From NCBI RefSeq assembly GCF_014697105.1, contig NZ_JACJRF010000010.1, positions 62,001 to 126,000 on the forward strand: 64,000 nt of DNA, read 5' to 3'. Shown one piece after another: positions 17,454 to 23,735 of the stretch. The notes beneath the pieces were generated by a model that had not been told where the DNA came from, made no database searches, and saw nothing but the letters and a program-made list of their open reading frames with translations. The position numbers were made by a program, and so were the translations under genes. This DNA is from Anabaena subtropica FACHB-260 (GTDB lineage Bacteria; Cyanobacteriota; Cyanobacteriia; Cyanobacteriales; Nostocaceae). How positions within the stretch are numbered: position 1 is the stretch's first letter; every line of letters begins with the position of its first letter.

Positions 17454-18185
17454 TTATAATGCGGCTCTTTTGAGTTGGTCACGGATAAAAGGCCCTACAG
17501 GTTTGCCAAATCCTCTAACCTCCTTTTTAAGCCAGTACTGTCCTTCATGAATGGAACTGATTGATAGTATTTCTCCCTTATGCTTACCAATTAACACTTC
17601 AACGCGATCACCTGGGGCGAGTAGTGGCTCAGACATTAATAAATCGGAAAACGCCAGCCGGGGCTTTTTAAATGGATCACCGGCAACCGAGACATCAGCT
17701 TTTTTGACTGAAGGGTAAATCTTGTTTACCCTCACCTGTTTAGCTAATGAGCGCGACCAATAAACATTACCCTCAATAATTTGAGTGTTAGGAGGGGTGA
17801 TCGCGGGTTGATCGGCGATCACCTCGCGATCACCTCCACGATCACCATCAGAATCTATATTTGGTAAGGCTTCCAGCCGAAGGTGATCGGGTGATCGTGA
17901 AAAATCACTATTGTTTTCTTCAATTTCAGATTTTTTTTCAAGCTCAAAAGTGTACTTAGCCCGATCACCTTCGGCTGTATCGACTGTGGTTATCACGTTT
18001 TTGGGGTGATCGTGGGGGGTGATCGTGGGGTGATCGTGGGGTGATCGGGGGTGATCGTCCCGTTTTTTTATACCATATTCAATTGATGGCTGTAATTCAT
18101 TGTTGGTAATAGTTGCAGCCGTATTACGTAGAAAATCAGGGGTGATCGGGGGTGATCGTGGAGTCTGACCCCCGATCACCCTCAT
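17454..18185 (-). CDS. hypothetical protein overlapping the replication ATPase gene, KOW-like C-terminus
   Basis: A 243-residue protein whose ATG lies inside the 3' end of the DnaB-N/RepA-like gene (50-base overlap in another frame). The N-terminal half is low-complexity, with His-Asp-Pro and Arg-Ser-Pro runs (DHPRSPHDHPTITPHDHP) that are a by-product of the GTGATCG heptamers in the DNA. The C-terminal third is folded-looking: NVYWSRSLAKQVRVNKIYPS and LAPGDRVEVLIGKHKGEILS, the latter like a KOW or SH3 nucleic-acid binding strand. It is likely translated with the ATPase and may act in replication. Family not recognised. Confidence 0.65.
   Translation of the reverse strand: MRVIGGQTPRSPPITPDFLRNTAATITNNELQPSIEYGIKKRDDHPRSPHDHPTITPHDHPKNVITTVDTAEGDRAKYTFELEKKSEIEENNSDFSRSPDHLRLEALPNIDSDGDRGGDREVIADQPAITPPNTQIIEGNVYWSRSLAKQVRVNKIYPSVKKADVSVAGDPFKKPRLAFSDLLMSEPLLAPGDRVEVLIGKHKGEILSISSIHEGQYWLKKEVRGFGKPVGPFIRDQLKRAAL
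17797..18179. repeat. array of fifteen GTGATCG heptamers, candidate replication origin or iterons
   Basis: GTGATCG occurs fifteen times on one strand or the other, starting at 17797, 17816, 17827, 17839, 17883, 17891, 17962, 18006, 18019, 18030, 18041, 18051, 18142, 18152 and 18173. The 18006-18057 block has five copies in one direction spaced 13, 11, 11 and 10 bases, close to one helical turn, and 17816-17845 has three inverted copies spaced 11 and 12. The usual context is GGGGTGATCGTGG. Every copy holds a GATC. The array overlaps the end of the replication ATPase gene, as iterons often do. Confidence 0.75.
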
Positions 18186-19809
18186 TCATTGCCAAAAAAT
18201 AGAGGTTGGCTTTCCCCGGCTTACGTTCGACACTAATTAAGCCGTCAGCAGTCAGTGCAGACAAGCAGTTTCTTAAGTGTCCTTTGCTGTACTGAGTACG
18301 ATGGGCTATTTCTTCTGTGGTGAATTTGATATTACGGTTGGCGGCGAAAAATTCTAGCAGTGCGTTTTTGGCAGATTGTTCAGCAGCGTCATATCCTTGC
18401 TCGTATTCTTCACCCAGGAAGGTGAAGGATAAATCATCCGGGCTGAAAATCATCCGGTACTTTTTGCCAGAGGAGCGCGATCGCGATTTATTAATTTCTA
18501 GGATGCGGTCATGAGGGGTGGAGGTTTCGCTCTTGTCCTTGGTCAATGTCCAAACTTCCGATACAGCATTTCTAATTGCTGTCGTTCCCCTTACCCCGCC
18601 GTCGCGGTTGGTGTGGTGAATAATCACAAATGTTGTGTTGTGCTGTGCGGCCAGCCCGGTCATTTCCAGAATGGGCCGGGCATATTCCATTTGTGATTCC
18701 TGGTAAGTCGAGAATTTGTTAGCCGTTGACAACGAATCGACCACAACGAAATCAGGTTTGAACTCGTTCAAGTCTTGGATGAGTGCTGGCATATTTTCAG
18801 CCGACCAACCAAATCGAACTTTTACAAATTTATTGATATCGGCTTCACCATAGCCAAGTGACTCCAAGGCTTGCAGCATATCCCCCGGCGACTCGTCCCC
18901 CTGGTAATAGAGAATTTTTCGCTTGTCCCCTGTTGAGTGAAATTGTCCAAATTTCTCACCCTGGATTAACACCTTACCTAGTCCATAAACTAGTTTGGTT
19001 TTACCAATGCCACCATCGGCAGCCAATAGAATTGTCGTGCTTTTGGGAATTAAGCCATTAACCAGCCATTCACGAACTGTAGAACCTGCAAGTTCCTTTA
19101 ATTCCTCATAAGTGAGTAATTTTGTACACTGTGCGGTTAAAGATTTTAAGTAGAATAGCTCTAAAAATCCTGGTGAAACTGAGTATTCTTTGGCTAGTTC
19201 ATGCAGTTTTAAAAATCTCAGTGAAGGTTCCGCACAGGTTGTATAAATCTCCGTTAAGTCGTTTAATAACCTGTCATGCTTCCATTTTTGATACTCATCT
19301 TTTGTAGGTGCAGGTATTTCTACAATTGATTTAACCTTATTTTGAGTAAGTTCTAAAACTTGCGGTAACTCTGTTTCTAAATCGTAGGCTGTCAAAATTG
19401 ATTCATTGAGAGTTTTAATTAACTGTCTTCTAACAGCTTTATCAATCACATCTGCGGCTAATGCGTCAATATTTACAGAACTCACTGTTCTATCGACAAT
19501 GGACGCTAGATTATTTTTTCCTACTCTGTTTAAAATCCTGTGGTCACTCAGCCAGCTAGTAACAGCTAGTAAATCAGTTGGCTTGTCATTCTTGCATAAT
19601 TTAAGACAGGCTTGATAAATATCACGATGAACACTGACGTAAAAGTGTTCTGGCTTAAGCCTATCTTTGATAACAAAGATTGCATTTGGGTCTAATAATA
19701 TACCCCCAATTATTGCTTCTTCAGCTTCTATATTATGCGGAGGTAATTTATCTTGCTGAGAGTTAAATTGTAGTTGAGATTGGGGGAATGTATAGATACC
19801 TTGTGTCAT
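18136..19809 (-). CDS. replication protein: DnaB N-terminal domain fused to RepA-like AAA ATPase
   Basis: A 557-residue protein. Residues about 20-125 match the DnaB N-terminal domain (PPHNIEAEEAIIGGILLDP is the typical opening). Residues about 235-460 are a RecA/RepA-like ATPase with Walker A ADGGIGKT (about 264-271), Walker B FVVVDS (Asp about 358) and an IIHHTNRDGGVRGTTAIRN sensor region. The C-terminus (about 480-545) looks like a winged helix (FTTEEIAHRTQYSKGHLRNC). It is probably the element's replicative helicase or initiator. I start at ATG 19809 and not at an upstream TTG, because the DnaB-N opening follows closely. The last codons lie inside the heptamer array. Confidence 0.85.
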   Translation of the reverse strand: MTQGIYTFPQSQLQFNSQQDKLPPHNIEAEEAIIGGILLDPNAIFVIKDRLKPEHFYVSVHRDIYQACLKLCKNDKPTDLLAVTSWLSDHRILNRVGKNNLASIVDRTVSSVNIDALAADVIDKAVRRQLIKTLNESILTAYDLETELPQVLELTQNKVKSIVEIPAPTKDEYQKWKHDRLLNDLTEIYTTCAEPSLRFLKLHELAKEYSVSPGFLELFYLKSLTAQCTKLLTYEELKELAGSTVREWLVNGLIPKSTTILLAADGGIGKTKLVYGLGKVLIQGEKFGQFHSTGDKRKILYYQGDESPGDMLQALESLGYGEADINKFVKVRFGWSAENMPALIQDLNEFKPDFVVVDSLSTANKFSTYQESQMEYARPILEMTGLAAQHNTTFVIIHHTNRDGGVRGTTAIRNAVSEVWTLTKDKSETSTPHDRILEINKSRSRSSGKKYRMIFSPDDLSFTFLGEEYEQGYDAAEQSAKNALLEFFAANRNIKFTTEEIAHRTQYSKGHLRNCLSALTADGLISVERKPGKANLYFLAMNEGDRGSDSTITPDHP

Positions 19810-19837
19810 TTTTAATTTCCCCCTTTTGCACAATAAA

Positions 19838-19982
19838 TGTTATGATTTAGTTCATCGAGGGCGACGAAAATTATTTGAAATACTAGATTCTTCCTGTTTT
19901 TCTTGGTATTATTCATCGGTATTATTTTTGCTTTTTATGATTCAGCACTCACTGCCGACAATGCTAGTGAGTGTTTTTTTTT
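19838..19982 (+). ncRNA. candidate counter-transcript RNA opposite the replication gene leader
   Basis: On the plus strand an extended -10 box TGTTATGAT (19838-19846) is followed about 100 bases later by a strong terminator, CACTCACT (19946-19953) pairing with AGTGAGTG (19966-19973) plus a run of nine T's. No plus-strand ORF lies in between or upstream to need that terminator. A transcript of about 130 nt would be antisense to the leader of a repressor-replication gene transcript, the arrangement of plasmid copy-control RNAs. There is no clear -35 box, and expression is unproven. Confidence 0.35.
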
Positions 19983-20005
19983 CGGATTAATAACTATTTT
20001 TTCAT

Positions 20006-20251
20006 CTATTCATCATCTGGTATTCCCTCTACATCAACTCGGAAAGATTTAGCGAGAGTTTTTAGAGACACGCCCAGCTCGCGAGCAAGAGCAACAGCAT
20101 TGTCAAACCGGGGAATTTTTTTTCCACTCTCCCAGTCGCCAATAATGCGAATGCCTACGCCCATACGCTGGCTTAGTTGTGGCTGCGTGAGGTCAGCGCT
20201 TTCTCGAAGTGTCTTCAAGGTTGGAACTTCATTTCTTGAGTCTGGATTCAT
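20006..20251 (-). CDS. XRE/Cro-CI family transcriptional repressor
   Basis: An 81-residue protein consisting of a single helix-turn-helix domain: LKTLRESADLTQPQLSQRMG, then VGIRIIGDWESGKKIPRFDN and ALARELGVSLKTLAKSF, the standard five-helix Xre pattern. It starts at ATG 20251, directly abutting a cluster of palindromic sites that also overlap a divergent promoter, so it very probably regulates itself and the rightward operon. It has no cleavage or ligand domain. It is upstream of the replication gene on the same strand. Confidence 0.88.
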   Translation of the reverse strand: MNPDSRNEVPTLKTLRESADLTQPQLSQRMGVGIRIIGDWESGKKIPRFDNAVALARELGVSLKTLAKSFRVDVEGIPDDE

Positions 20252-20254
20252 GTT

Positions 20255-20313
20255 AGCACTATCGTGCTAGCACTTTAATGCTTGACACTCTAAGTGACTT
20301 GCACTAAAGTGCT
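20255..20313 (+). promoter_or_regulatory. divergent control region: three to four XRE operators over a sigma70-type promoter
   Basis: Three sites share a 12-bp core GCAC-N4-GTGC: AGCACTATCGTGCT (20255-20268), AGCACTTTAATGCT (20269-20282, one mismatch) and TGCACTAAAGTGCT (20300-20313). A weaker CACTCTAAGTG lies at 20286-20296. A rightward promoter, TTGACA (20282-20287), 17-bp spacer, TAAAGT (20305-20310), runs through them, so a repressor bound there would block it, and the first two sites touch the repressor's own start. This is a typical lysogeny-type switch layout. Confidence 0.75.
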
Positions 20314-20331
20314 AGTTAAAGGGTAAACAAA

Positions 20332-20469
20332 ATGGCAGGCTCAAAAAGCCTGGCCAAAATAGCTGGCTTGGGAAAAAGCCTGCCTTTTGCTAGTTTCTCA
20401 CCCAGATGTAAAGCTGTCGTGATGCAGACTACCCAGCGCTGTGAAGATTTTCCACAGCCTGATGCCTAA
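20332..20469 (+). CDS. possible 45-residue leader protein downstream of the rightward promoter
   Basis: An ATG at 20332 preceded by AAAGGG at 8 bases opens a frame to TAA 20467-20469. The product (MAGSKSLAKIAGLGKSLPFA...) is small, basic at the N-terminus and unrecognised. It would begin about 15 bases after the predicted transcript start, the place of a cro-like gene, but it has no helix-turn-helix. The same DNA has an inverted repeat (GGCAGGC at 20334-20340 with GCCTGCC further on), so it may instead be a structured leader. Confidence 0.3.
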   Translation: MAGSKSLAKIAGLGKSLPFASFSPRCKAVVMQTTQRCEDFPQPDA

Positions 20470-20692
20470 CAACTCCAAAAACAGACAGAGATAGCAGCCT
20501 GTAGCCCGTTGTGCTTAAAAACAAAGACCTGCTGTGGAGTTAAAACGCTCAAAGCCTTGATGTAAAAGGATTTCTTTCTTTTAACGCTAATCGACAGTAG
20601 CACTTAAACCCCACTAAACACGGTGCATAGTGGCACTATGACCCCACTATGCACGGACTATAAGCCGTGTATACAACCCTTATGCACCCACT
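20470..20692 (+). other. structured untranslated stretch ahead of the 119-residue gene
   Basis: No convincing gene. It contains short inverted repeats and, from 20618, the CACTATG dyad listed separately. It could be a long leader of the rightward transcript or a second origin-like region. Confidence 0.4.
20618..20670. repeat. nested inverted repeat with CACTATG motifs
   Basis: GTGCATAGTGG (20623-20633) and CCACTATGCAC (20644-20654) form a perfect 11-bp inverted repeat. The 10-base loop holds another CACTATG, and outer arms ACACGG (20618-20623) and CCGTGT (20665-20670) extend the symmetry. A further CACTATGG follows at 20689. Dense dyads like this are typical of replication origins, transfer origins or strong regulatory sites. 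Confidence 0.6.
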
Positions 20693-21052
20693 ATGGAAGC
20701 ACTAGAAGCCACTAGTAACGGCGCTAAAGCCACACCTAAACCCACAAATAACCAAAAGGAGAACGACAAACAAAAACCAAAACGCCATTTACCATCCCTA
20801 CCAAGTGCGGTTTCGGCCGCAGACATGAACGCTGTGGAATATTCGGGACTAGCTGACCGTACAGCTGTCGAATGGACATATCTAAAAAACTACGAGATGT
20901 TCAGCCTCAGCCCAGATGGTTCATTTCCCATGATGAAAGTCTCACGCTCTAAAGCCGTTCGCCTTGCCGACCGCGAGGTGATGATGGTCGGCGGCGGTCG
21001 ATGCTTTCGAGTTTCCTTGTCTAACCACCCAAACAAAACAAGCCCTAGTTAG
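20693..21052 (+). CDS. hypothetical protein (119 residues)
   Basis: A 119-residue protein with a disordered, Lys/Pro/Asn-rich first third (KPTNNQKENDKQKPKRHL) and a folded-looking remainder (AVEWTYLKNYEMFSLSPDGS, KAVRLADREVMMVGGGRCF). I do not recognise it. The first ATG (20693) lies at the edge of the CACTATG dyad and lacks a good ribosome site, so the start is uncertain. The stop codon is inside a strong terminator hairpin. Confidence 0.55.
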   Translation: MEALEATSNGAKATPKPTNNQKENDKQKPKRHLPSLPSAVSAADMNAVEYSGLADRTAVEWTYLKNYEMFSLSPDGSFPMMKVSRSKAVRLADREVMMVGGGRCFRVSLSNHPNKTSPS

Positions 21053-21070
21053 CGGCCAGGGCTTGTTTTG
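21034..21070 (+). terminator. 13-bp stem terminator overlapping the stop codon
   Basis: CAAAACAAGCCCT (21034-21046) pairs perfectly with AGGGCTTGTTTTG (21058-21070) around an 11-base loop that contains the stop of the 119-residue gene. Transcription into the next operon must restart or read through. Confidence 0.75.
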
Positions 21071-21099
21071 AATGATTCAACATCTAACAAAACTTTACC

Positions 21100-21312
21100 A
21101 TGACAGAACACAGAGAATTAACACCCAAAGAACAGAAAGTAGTAGACGGATTTGAAGCGGCCAGACCTGGACTTGGTGCGATCGCTGAAAACAGCATCCG
21201 CAACAACGACCAAACCGGCTGGGCTGAAATCATTGCAGATACCCCAGAGGATGAACTGAAAGCTTGTGAGGGTTCATCGTCCAATTCCTTTATGTACAAG
21301 AGGTTGGGCTGA
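21100..21312 (+). CDS. hypothetical acidic protein (70 residues)
   Basis: A 70-residue helical protein starting MTEHRELTPKEQKVVDGFEA. No family recognised. Its TGA overlaps the next ATG (TGATG at 21310-21314), so it starts a run of translationally coupled small genes leading to the P-loop ATPase. Confidence 0.6.
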   Translation: MTEHRELTPKEQKVVDGFEAARPGLGAIAENSIRNNDQTGWAEIIADTPEDELKACEGSSSNSFMYKRLG

Positions 21313-21500
21313 TGAATAATAACCTTTACCAAGCTTCACTCAAAGCCTTAACTGAGGCGGGAGTACCCCAAGATGTCGCCGCTAAAGCCTCGGAAGTTGT
21401 AGCTAAAGATGACCCCTGCAAGGAAAATTTAGGCCGCACAACCCAAGACCAGCAAGCAGTAAATGAAGCAATGGACTGGTACAGGAGGGGCAATGGATAA
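21312..21500 (+). CDS. hypothetical protein (62 residues)
   Basis: A 62-residue helical protein (NLYQASLKALTEAGVPQDVA, then AKASEVVAKDDPCKENLGRT). It overlaps the preceding stop by one base and the next gene by eight bases. Not recognised. It probably belongs to the same unit as the ATPase. Confidence 0.6.
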   Translation: MNNNLYQASLKALTEAGVPQDVAAKASEVVAKDDPCKENLGRTTQDQQAVNEAMDWYRRGNG

Positions 21501-21639
21501 CCTCACCAACTGCGAAGCAGAAATACTAGACGCTATCACGTCCAGCTTTGACCCTCCCCCAGAAGCTGACCCCCAACCCCAAGAAACTGAAAATTCAATC
21601 CACAACTTCACCAAAATTCTGGATGAGGTAGGGGTATGA
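21493..21639 (+). CDS. hypothetical acidic Pro-rich protein (48 residues)
   Basis: The frame from ATG 21493, with an AGGAGG ribosome site 6 bases upstream (ACAGGAGGGGCA), to TGA 21637-21639 encodes MDNLTNCEAEILDAITSSFD followed by an acidic Pro/Gln stretch. The overlap with both neighbours (ATGA with the next gene) supports it as a real coupled gene. Function unknown. Confidence 0.55.
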   Translation: MDNLTNCEAEILDAITSSFDPPPEADPQPQETENSIHNFTKILDEVGV

Positions 21640-21755
21640 ATCAACTGTTAGTTTTATTCATGTTCCTGCTTTCCCTGACATTTGCACTAATCGCACTCTC
21701 AAAGGATACCGATAAACCTATCCACCTAAAAATTGAGGTGCAGTATGGCAAGTGA
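21636..21755 (+). CDS. 39-residue single-span membrane peptide
   Basis: The ATG at 21636 overlaps the preceding TGA and the frame ends at TGA 21753-21755, eleven bases into the ATPase gene. The peptide is one hydrophobic helix (MNQLLVLFMFLLSLTFALIA) with a short polar tail. It may anchor the ATPase that follows to the membrane; this is inferred from position and coupling. Confidence 0.55.
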   Translation: MNQLLVLFMFLLSLTFALIALSKDTDKPIHLKIEVQYGK

Positions 21756-22962
21756 ATTAATAGAAGTTAAGCCAGTCACCGCACCCACCCCGGCTAAATC
21801 TGCCACTGGGGTATGGGTTGAACTTAAATTACCAGATGGCAATACCCTACTGCGTTACTGCGCCTGGGGAGTTGGGAGAGTCATTTTTTCAGCATCATTA
21901 TTCTCAGTTAACGCCACCCGGTCAGCCCTCAAGATGGGTATTTGGCTTTGTGACGGAATAGAAGCTGGAGCTAAAAAACTACTCAAAGTCTACGACGCTC
22001 TACCATACTCTGGCGTACCAATGACTCAAGTTATTGAAGCTTCCGCCGTCGCCATCGATGAGCCATTAGAAATCATCACCGATATCATCACAGCTATTGA
22101 AGGTAAACAGGTGATGATTATCGGGGAAATGGGAACAGGTAAATCCACACTCGCCCAATACCTCGCCTATACCATTGGTGGACGCGTCCGCGTCTATGAG
22201 CCAGAGGGAACACCAACCGACTGGCAAGGCTTGGAAGTCATCGGTAAAGGTGAGAACTGGACGGCCATTGAGTTGGGAATGGCTGAGGATTTGGAAGATT
22301 TAAGTAATCAACTCAAGCTGAGAACAGAACGCGGTGATGCTGCTTTGGTTGGTACTGAGCGCGTGATCATCGTTGAAGAATACCCAGAACTTGTGACAAA
22401 GGTCACTTCATCTGGGGAATGGCTAGACCGTCACGCCAGACGCGGTAGAAAAGCAAAGCGTTTCACTGTACTGCTTTCGCAGTATGACCGCGTGTCCGCC
22501 TGGGGGCTTGAGGGTAAAAGCGACTTAGCTGATGCTTTCTACCGCATACGGTTGGGTAAAAAGGCTCAAGCCCACGCCAAAAGCCTTAAAAATAATGCCC
22601 TTGTGGAATGGTTAAAACTCGACCAGTCCCACTGTTTACTCGACGATATGCCCTGTAAACTCCCACCATACCGGGAGATGAAAGCCGCAGCGCTGCGCGC
22701 TGGTCAGACCATACCCCAACCATACTATGACAATGAAAATCACCATGAAAAAACGGTTGAAAATGGCTTCAAAAGCCCATCTGACAAGGGTTCTAGCGAT
22801 TCCTTTTCAGAAAATGACCAGCTACTCTGGCGGATGATTCTCCGGCTGGGGAAGGGAAAAAGTGACTCAACAATCGTGACCGAGATTCTAGGCTACACCG
22901 GCGCTCGGTACGGTGAAGGTAAGGACATTTTAGAGCGATTAAGGAGGCAATTCGGGAGTTAA
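21745..22962 (+). CDS. P-loop ATPase, HerA/FtsK-like or packaging-type
   Basis: A 405-residue ATPase with Walker A GEMGTGKST (about 127-135) and Walker B VIIVEE (about 207-212) followed by a basic stretch HARRGRKAKRFTVLLSQYDR (about 227-246) that looks like the sensor region of FtsK/HerA/VirD4-type DNA pumps. The N-terminus has an amphipathic or hydrophobic stretch (RYCAWGVGRVIFSASLFSV, about 37-55), and the C-terminus has a small winged-helix-like domain (STIVTEILGYTGARYGEGK). I use ATG 21745 and not an upstream TTG, since GAGGTG precedes it. It may move DNA in packaging, transfer or partition. Confidence 0.75.
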   Translation: MASELIEVKPVTAPTPAKSATGVWVELKLPDGNTLLRYCAWGVGRVIFSASLFSVNATRSALKMGIWLCDGIEAGAKKLLKVYDALPYSGVPMTQVIEASAVAIDEPLEIITDIITAIEGKQVMIIGEMGTGKSTLAQYLAYTIGGRVRVYEPEGTPTDWQGLEVIGKGENWTAIELGMAEDLEDLSNQLKLRTERGDAALVGTERVIIVEEYPELVTKVTSSGEWLDRHARRGRKAKRFTVLLSQYDRVSAWGLEGKSDLADAFYRIRLGKKAQAHAKSLKNNALVEWLKLDQSHCLLDDMPCKLPPYREMKAAALRAGQTIPQPYYDNENHHEKTVENGFKSPSDKGSSDSFSENDQLLWRMILRLGKGKSDSTIVTEILGYTGARYGEGKDILERLRRQFGS

Positions 22963-22968
22963 TCAAAA

Positions 22969-22999
22969 AGCGATCGCGCTGTTGTGAAGTGCGATCGCT
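22969..22999. terminator. HIP1-based hairpin terminator after the ATPase
   Basis: AGCGATCGC (22969-22977) pairs with GCGATCGCT (22991-22999), seven bases after the ATPase stop. The stem is GC-rich without a strong T run. Confidence 0.6.
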
Positions 23000-23048
23000 C
23001 ATAATTATCAGTTTGGTTTAACTTGTAAAAAATAACACATTCATAGAT

Positions 23049-23297
23049 ATGACTGAAACAGAAATATTTAACAATATTCCCCAACCCGATCCAAGTTGGG
23101 ATTATTACGAAGTCTGGCAAGCATTACACCTTGCTCAATCCAAAATTAAATCCGGAGTAAAAGTCATTCTCGGTCAAGAACAAGCAAACCATGACACTGA
23201 TCAAAAACTCAAAGAAATACTAGAAGCCGTTGTAGAAGAACTAGAGCAAGTCATCGACCACAATTTATCAGCGTATGCCGATGAAGAAATTTATTAA
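23049..23297 (+). CDS. hypothetical acidic protein (82 residues)
   Basis: An 82-residue, Glu/Gln-rich helical protein (YYEVWQALHLAQSKIKSG, LKEILEAVVEELEQVIDHNL). Not recognised. It lies between the ATPase and the CxxC protein on the plus strand, and its stop is 17 bases before the next ATG. Confidence 0.55.
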   Translation: MTETEIFNNIPQPDPSWDYYEVWQALHLAQSKIKSGVKVILGQEQANHDTDQKLKEILEAVVEELEQVIDHNLSAYADEEIY

Positions 23298-23314
23298 CGC
23301 CTGATGAGCCGATT

Positions 23315-23458
23315 ATGGAAATTTATTGTCCTGTATGTGAGTGTCTACTTGAAGAATTTATTGATGAAATGGAGGTGGTTTATATATGCCCAATTTGTAG
23401 TTATTCAACTGATGGAGATGAATATATAGAACTAGAAACGCCTGAAGAGCCGGAATAA
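23315..23458 (+). CDS. 47-residue zinc-ribbon-like protein
   Basis: The frame from ATG 23315 to TAA 23456-23458 encodes a short protein with paired cysteines, EIYCPVCECLL at about 2-12 and YICPICSYS at about 23-31, then an acidic tail (ELETPEEPE). The two CPxC pairs suit one zinc ion. A comparable CxxC protein is at 8337 near the left edge of the element. Confidence 0.55.
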   Translation: MEIYCPVCECLLEEFIDEMEVVYICPICSYSTDGDEYIELETPEEPE

Positions 23459-23735
23459 CTCGCCGGCGAAACGTGACCCGTGTCACGTCGCGGTCTGAGT
23501 CCAAATCAACCGCACAGCACAACAGCCAGTAACTTAGGGCTTTTGATCAGAATCAAGCTTAAGGCTTTCTTATATTCGTAAGCTCGGTTTCTGGTTGTGT
23601 ACTGTCCTTATCCCTGTTACGCCGCAGTTCGCGCTGCGGCATTGCCTTGAGAGTGAATAAAGCTGTTATGGCTTACGGGTGATTCATAGGCTGTGACATT
23701 GGGATACTCAACGAACCACCCAGGAGGACAACTAA
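23459..23735 (+). ncRNA. hairpin-rich non-coding region, candidate bridge-type guide RNA of the IS110-like recombinase
   Basis: This 277-base stretch has no ORF and is unusually rich in stems: ACGTGAC/GTCACGT (23471-23488), TTGAT/ATCAA (23543-23556) inside CTTA/TAAG (23533-23536, 23560-23563), GCCGCAG/CTGCGGC (23621-23640), and TGAAT/ATTCA (23654-23658, 23682-23686) around AAGC/GCTT (23660-23663, 23671-23674), leaving a 7-base one-sided internal loop. IS110-family recombinases are known to use a structured bridge RNA from the non-coding end next to the gene, with guides held in such internal loops. The location is right; expression, boundaries and guides are unproven. Confidence 0.45.

Noticed and set aside
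21745-22962. Filamentous-phage Zot-type morphogenesis ATPase as identity of the P-loop ATPase
   Set aside because: No clear membrane helix after the ATPase domain and no major coat protein candidate nearby; the basic sensor region fits HerA/FtsK-type pumps better.
8291-23554. 11-base match TGATCAGAATC at 8291-8301 and 23544-23554, considered as an att or guide match
   Set aside because: In a 64-kb window many 11-mers repeat by chance, and the flanks do not extend the match.
23581-23640. Resemblance of GCCGCAGTTC and nearby sequence to the tracrRNA of CRISPR-associated transposons
   Set aside because: Only about ten bases match from memory, and there is no Cas12k, TnsB/TnsC or CRISPR array in the window.
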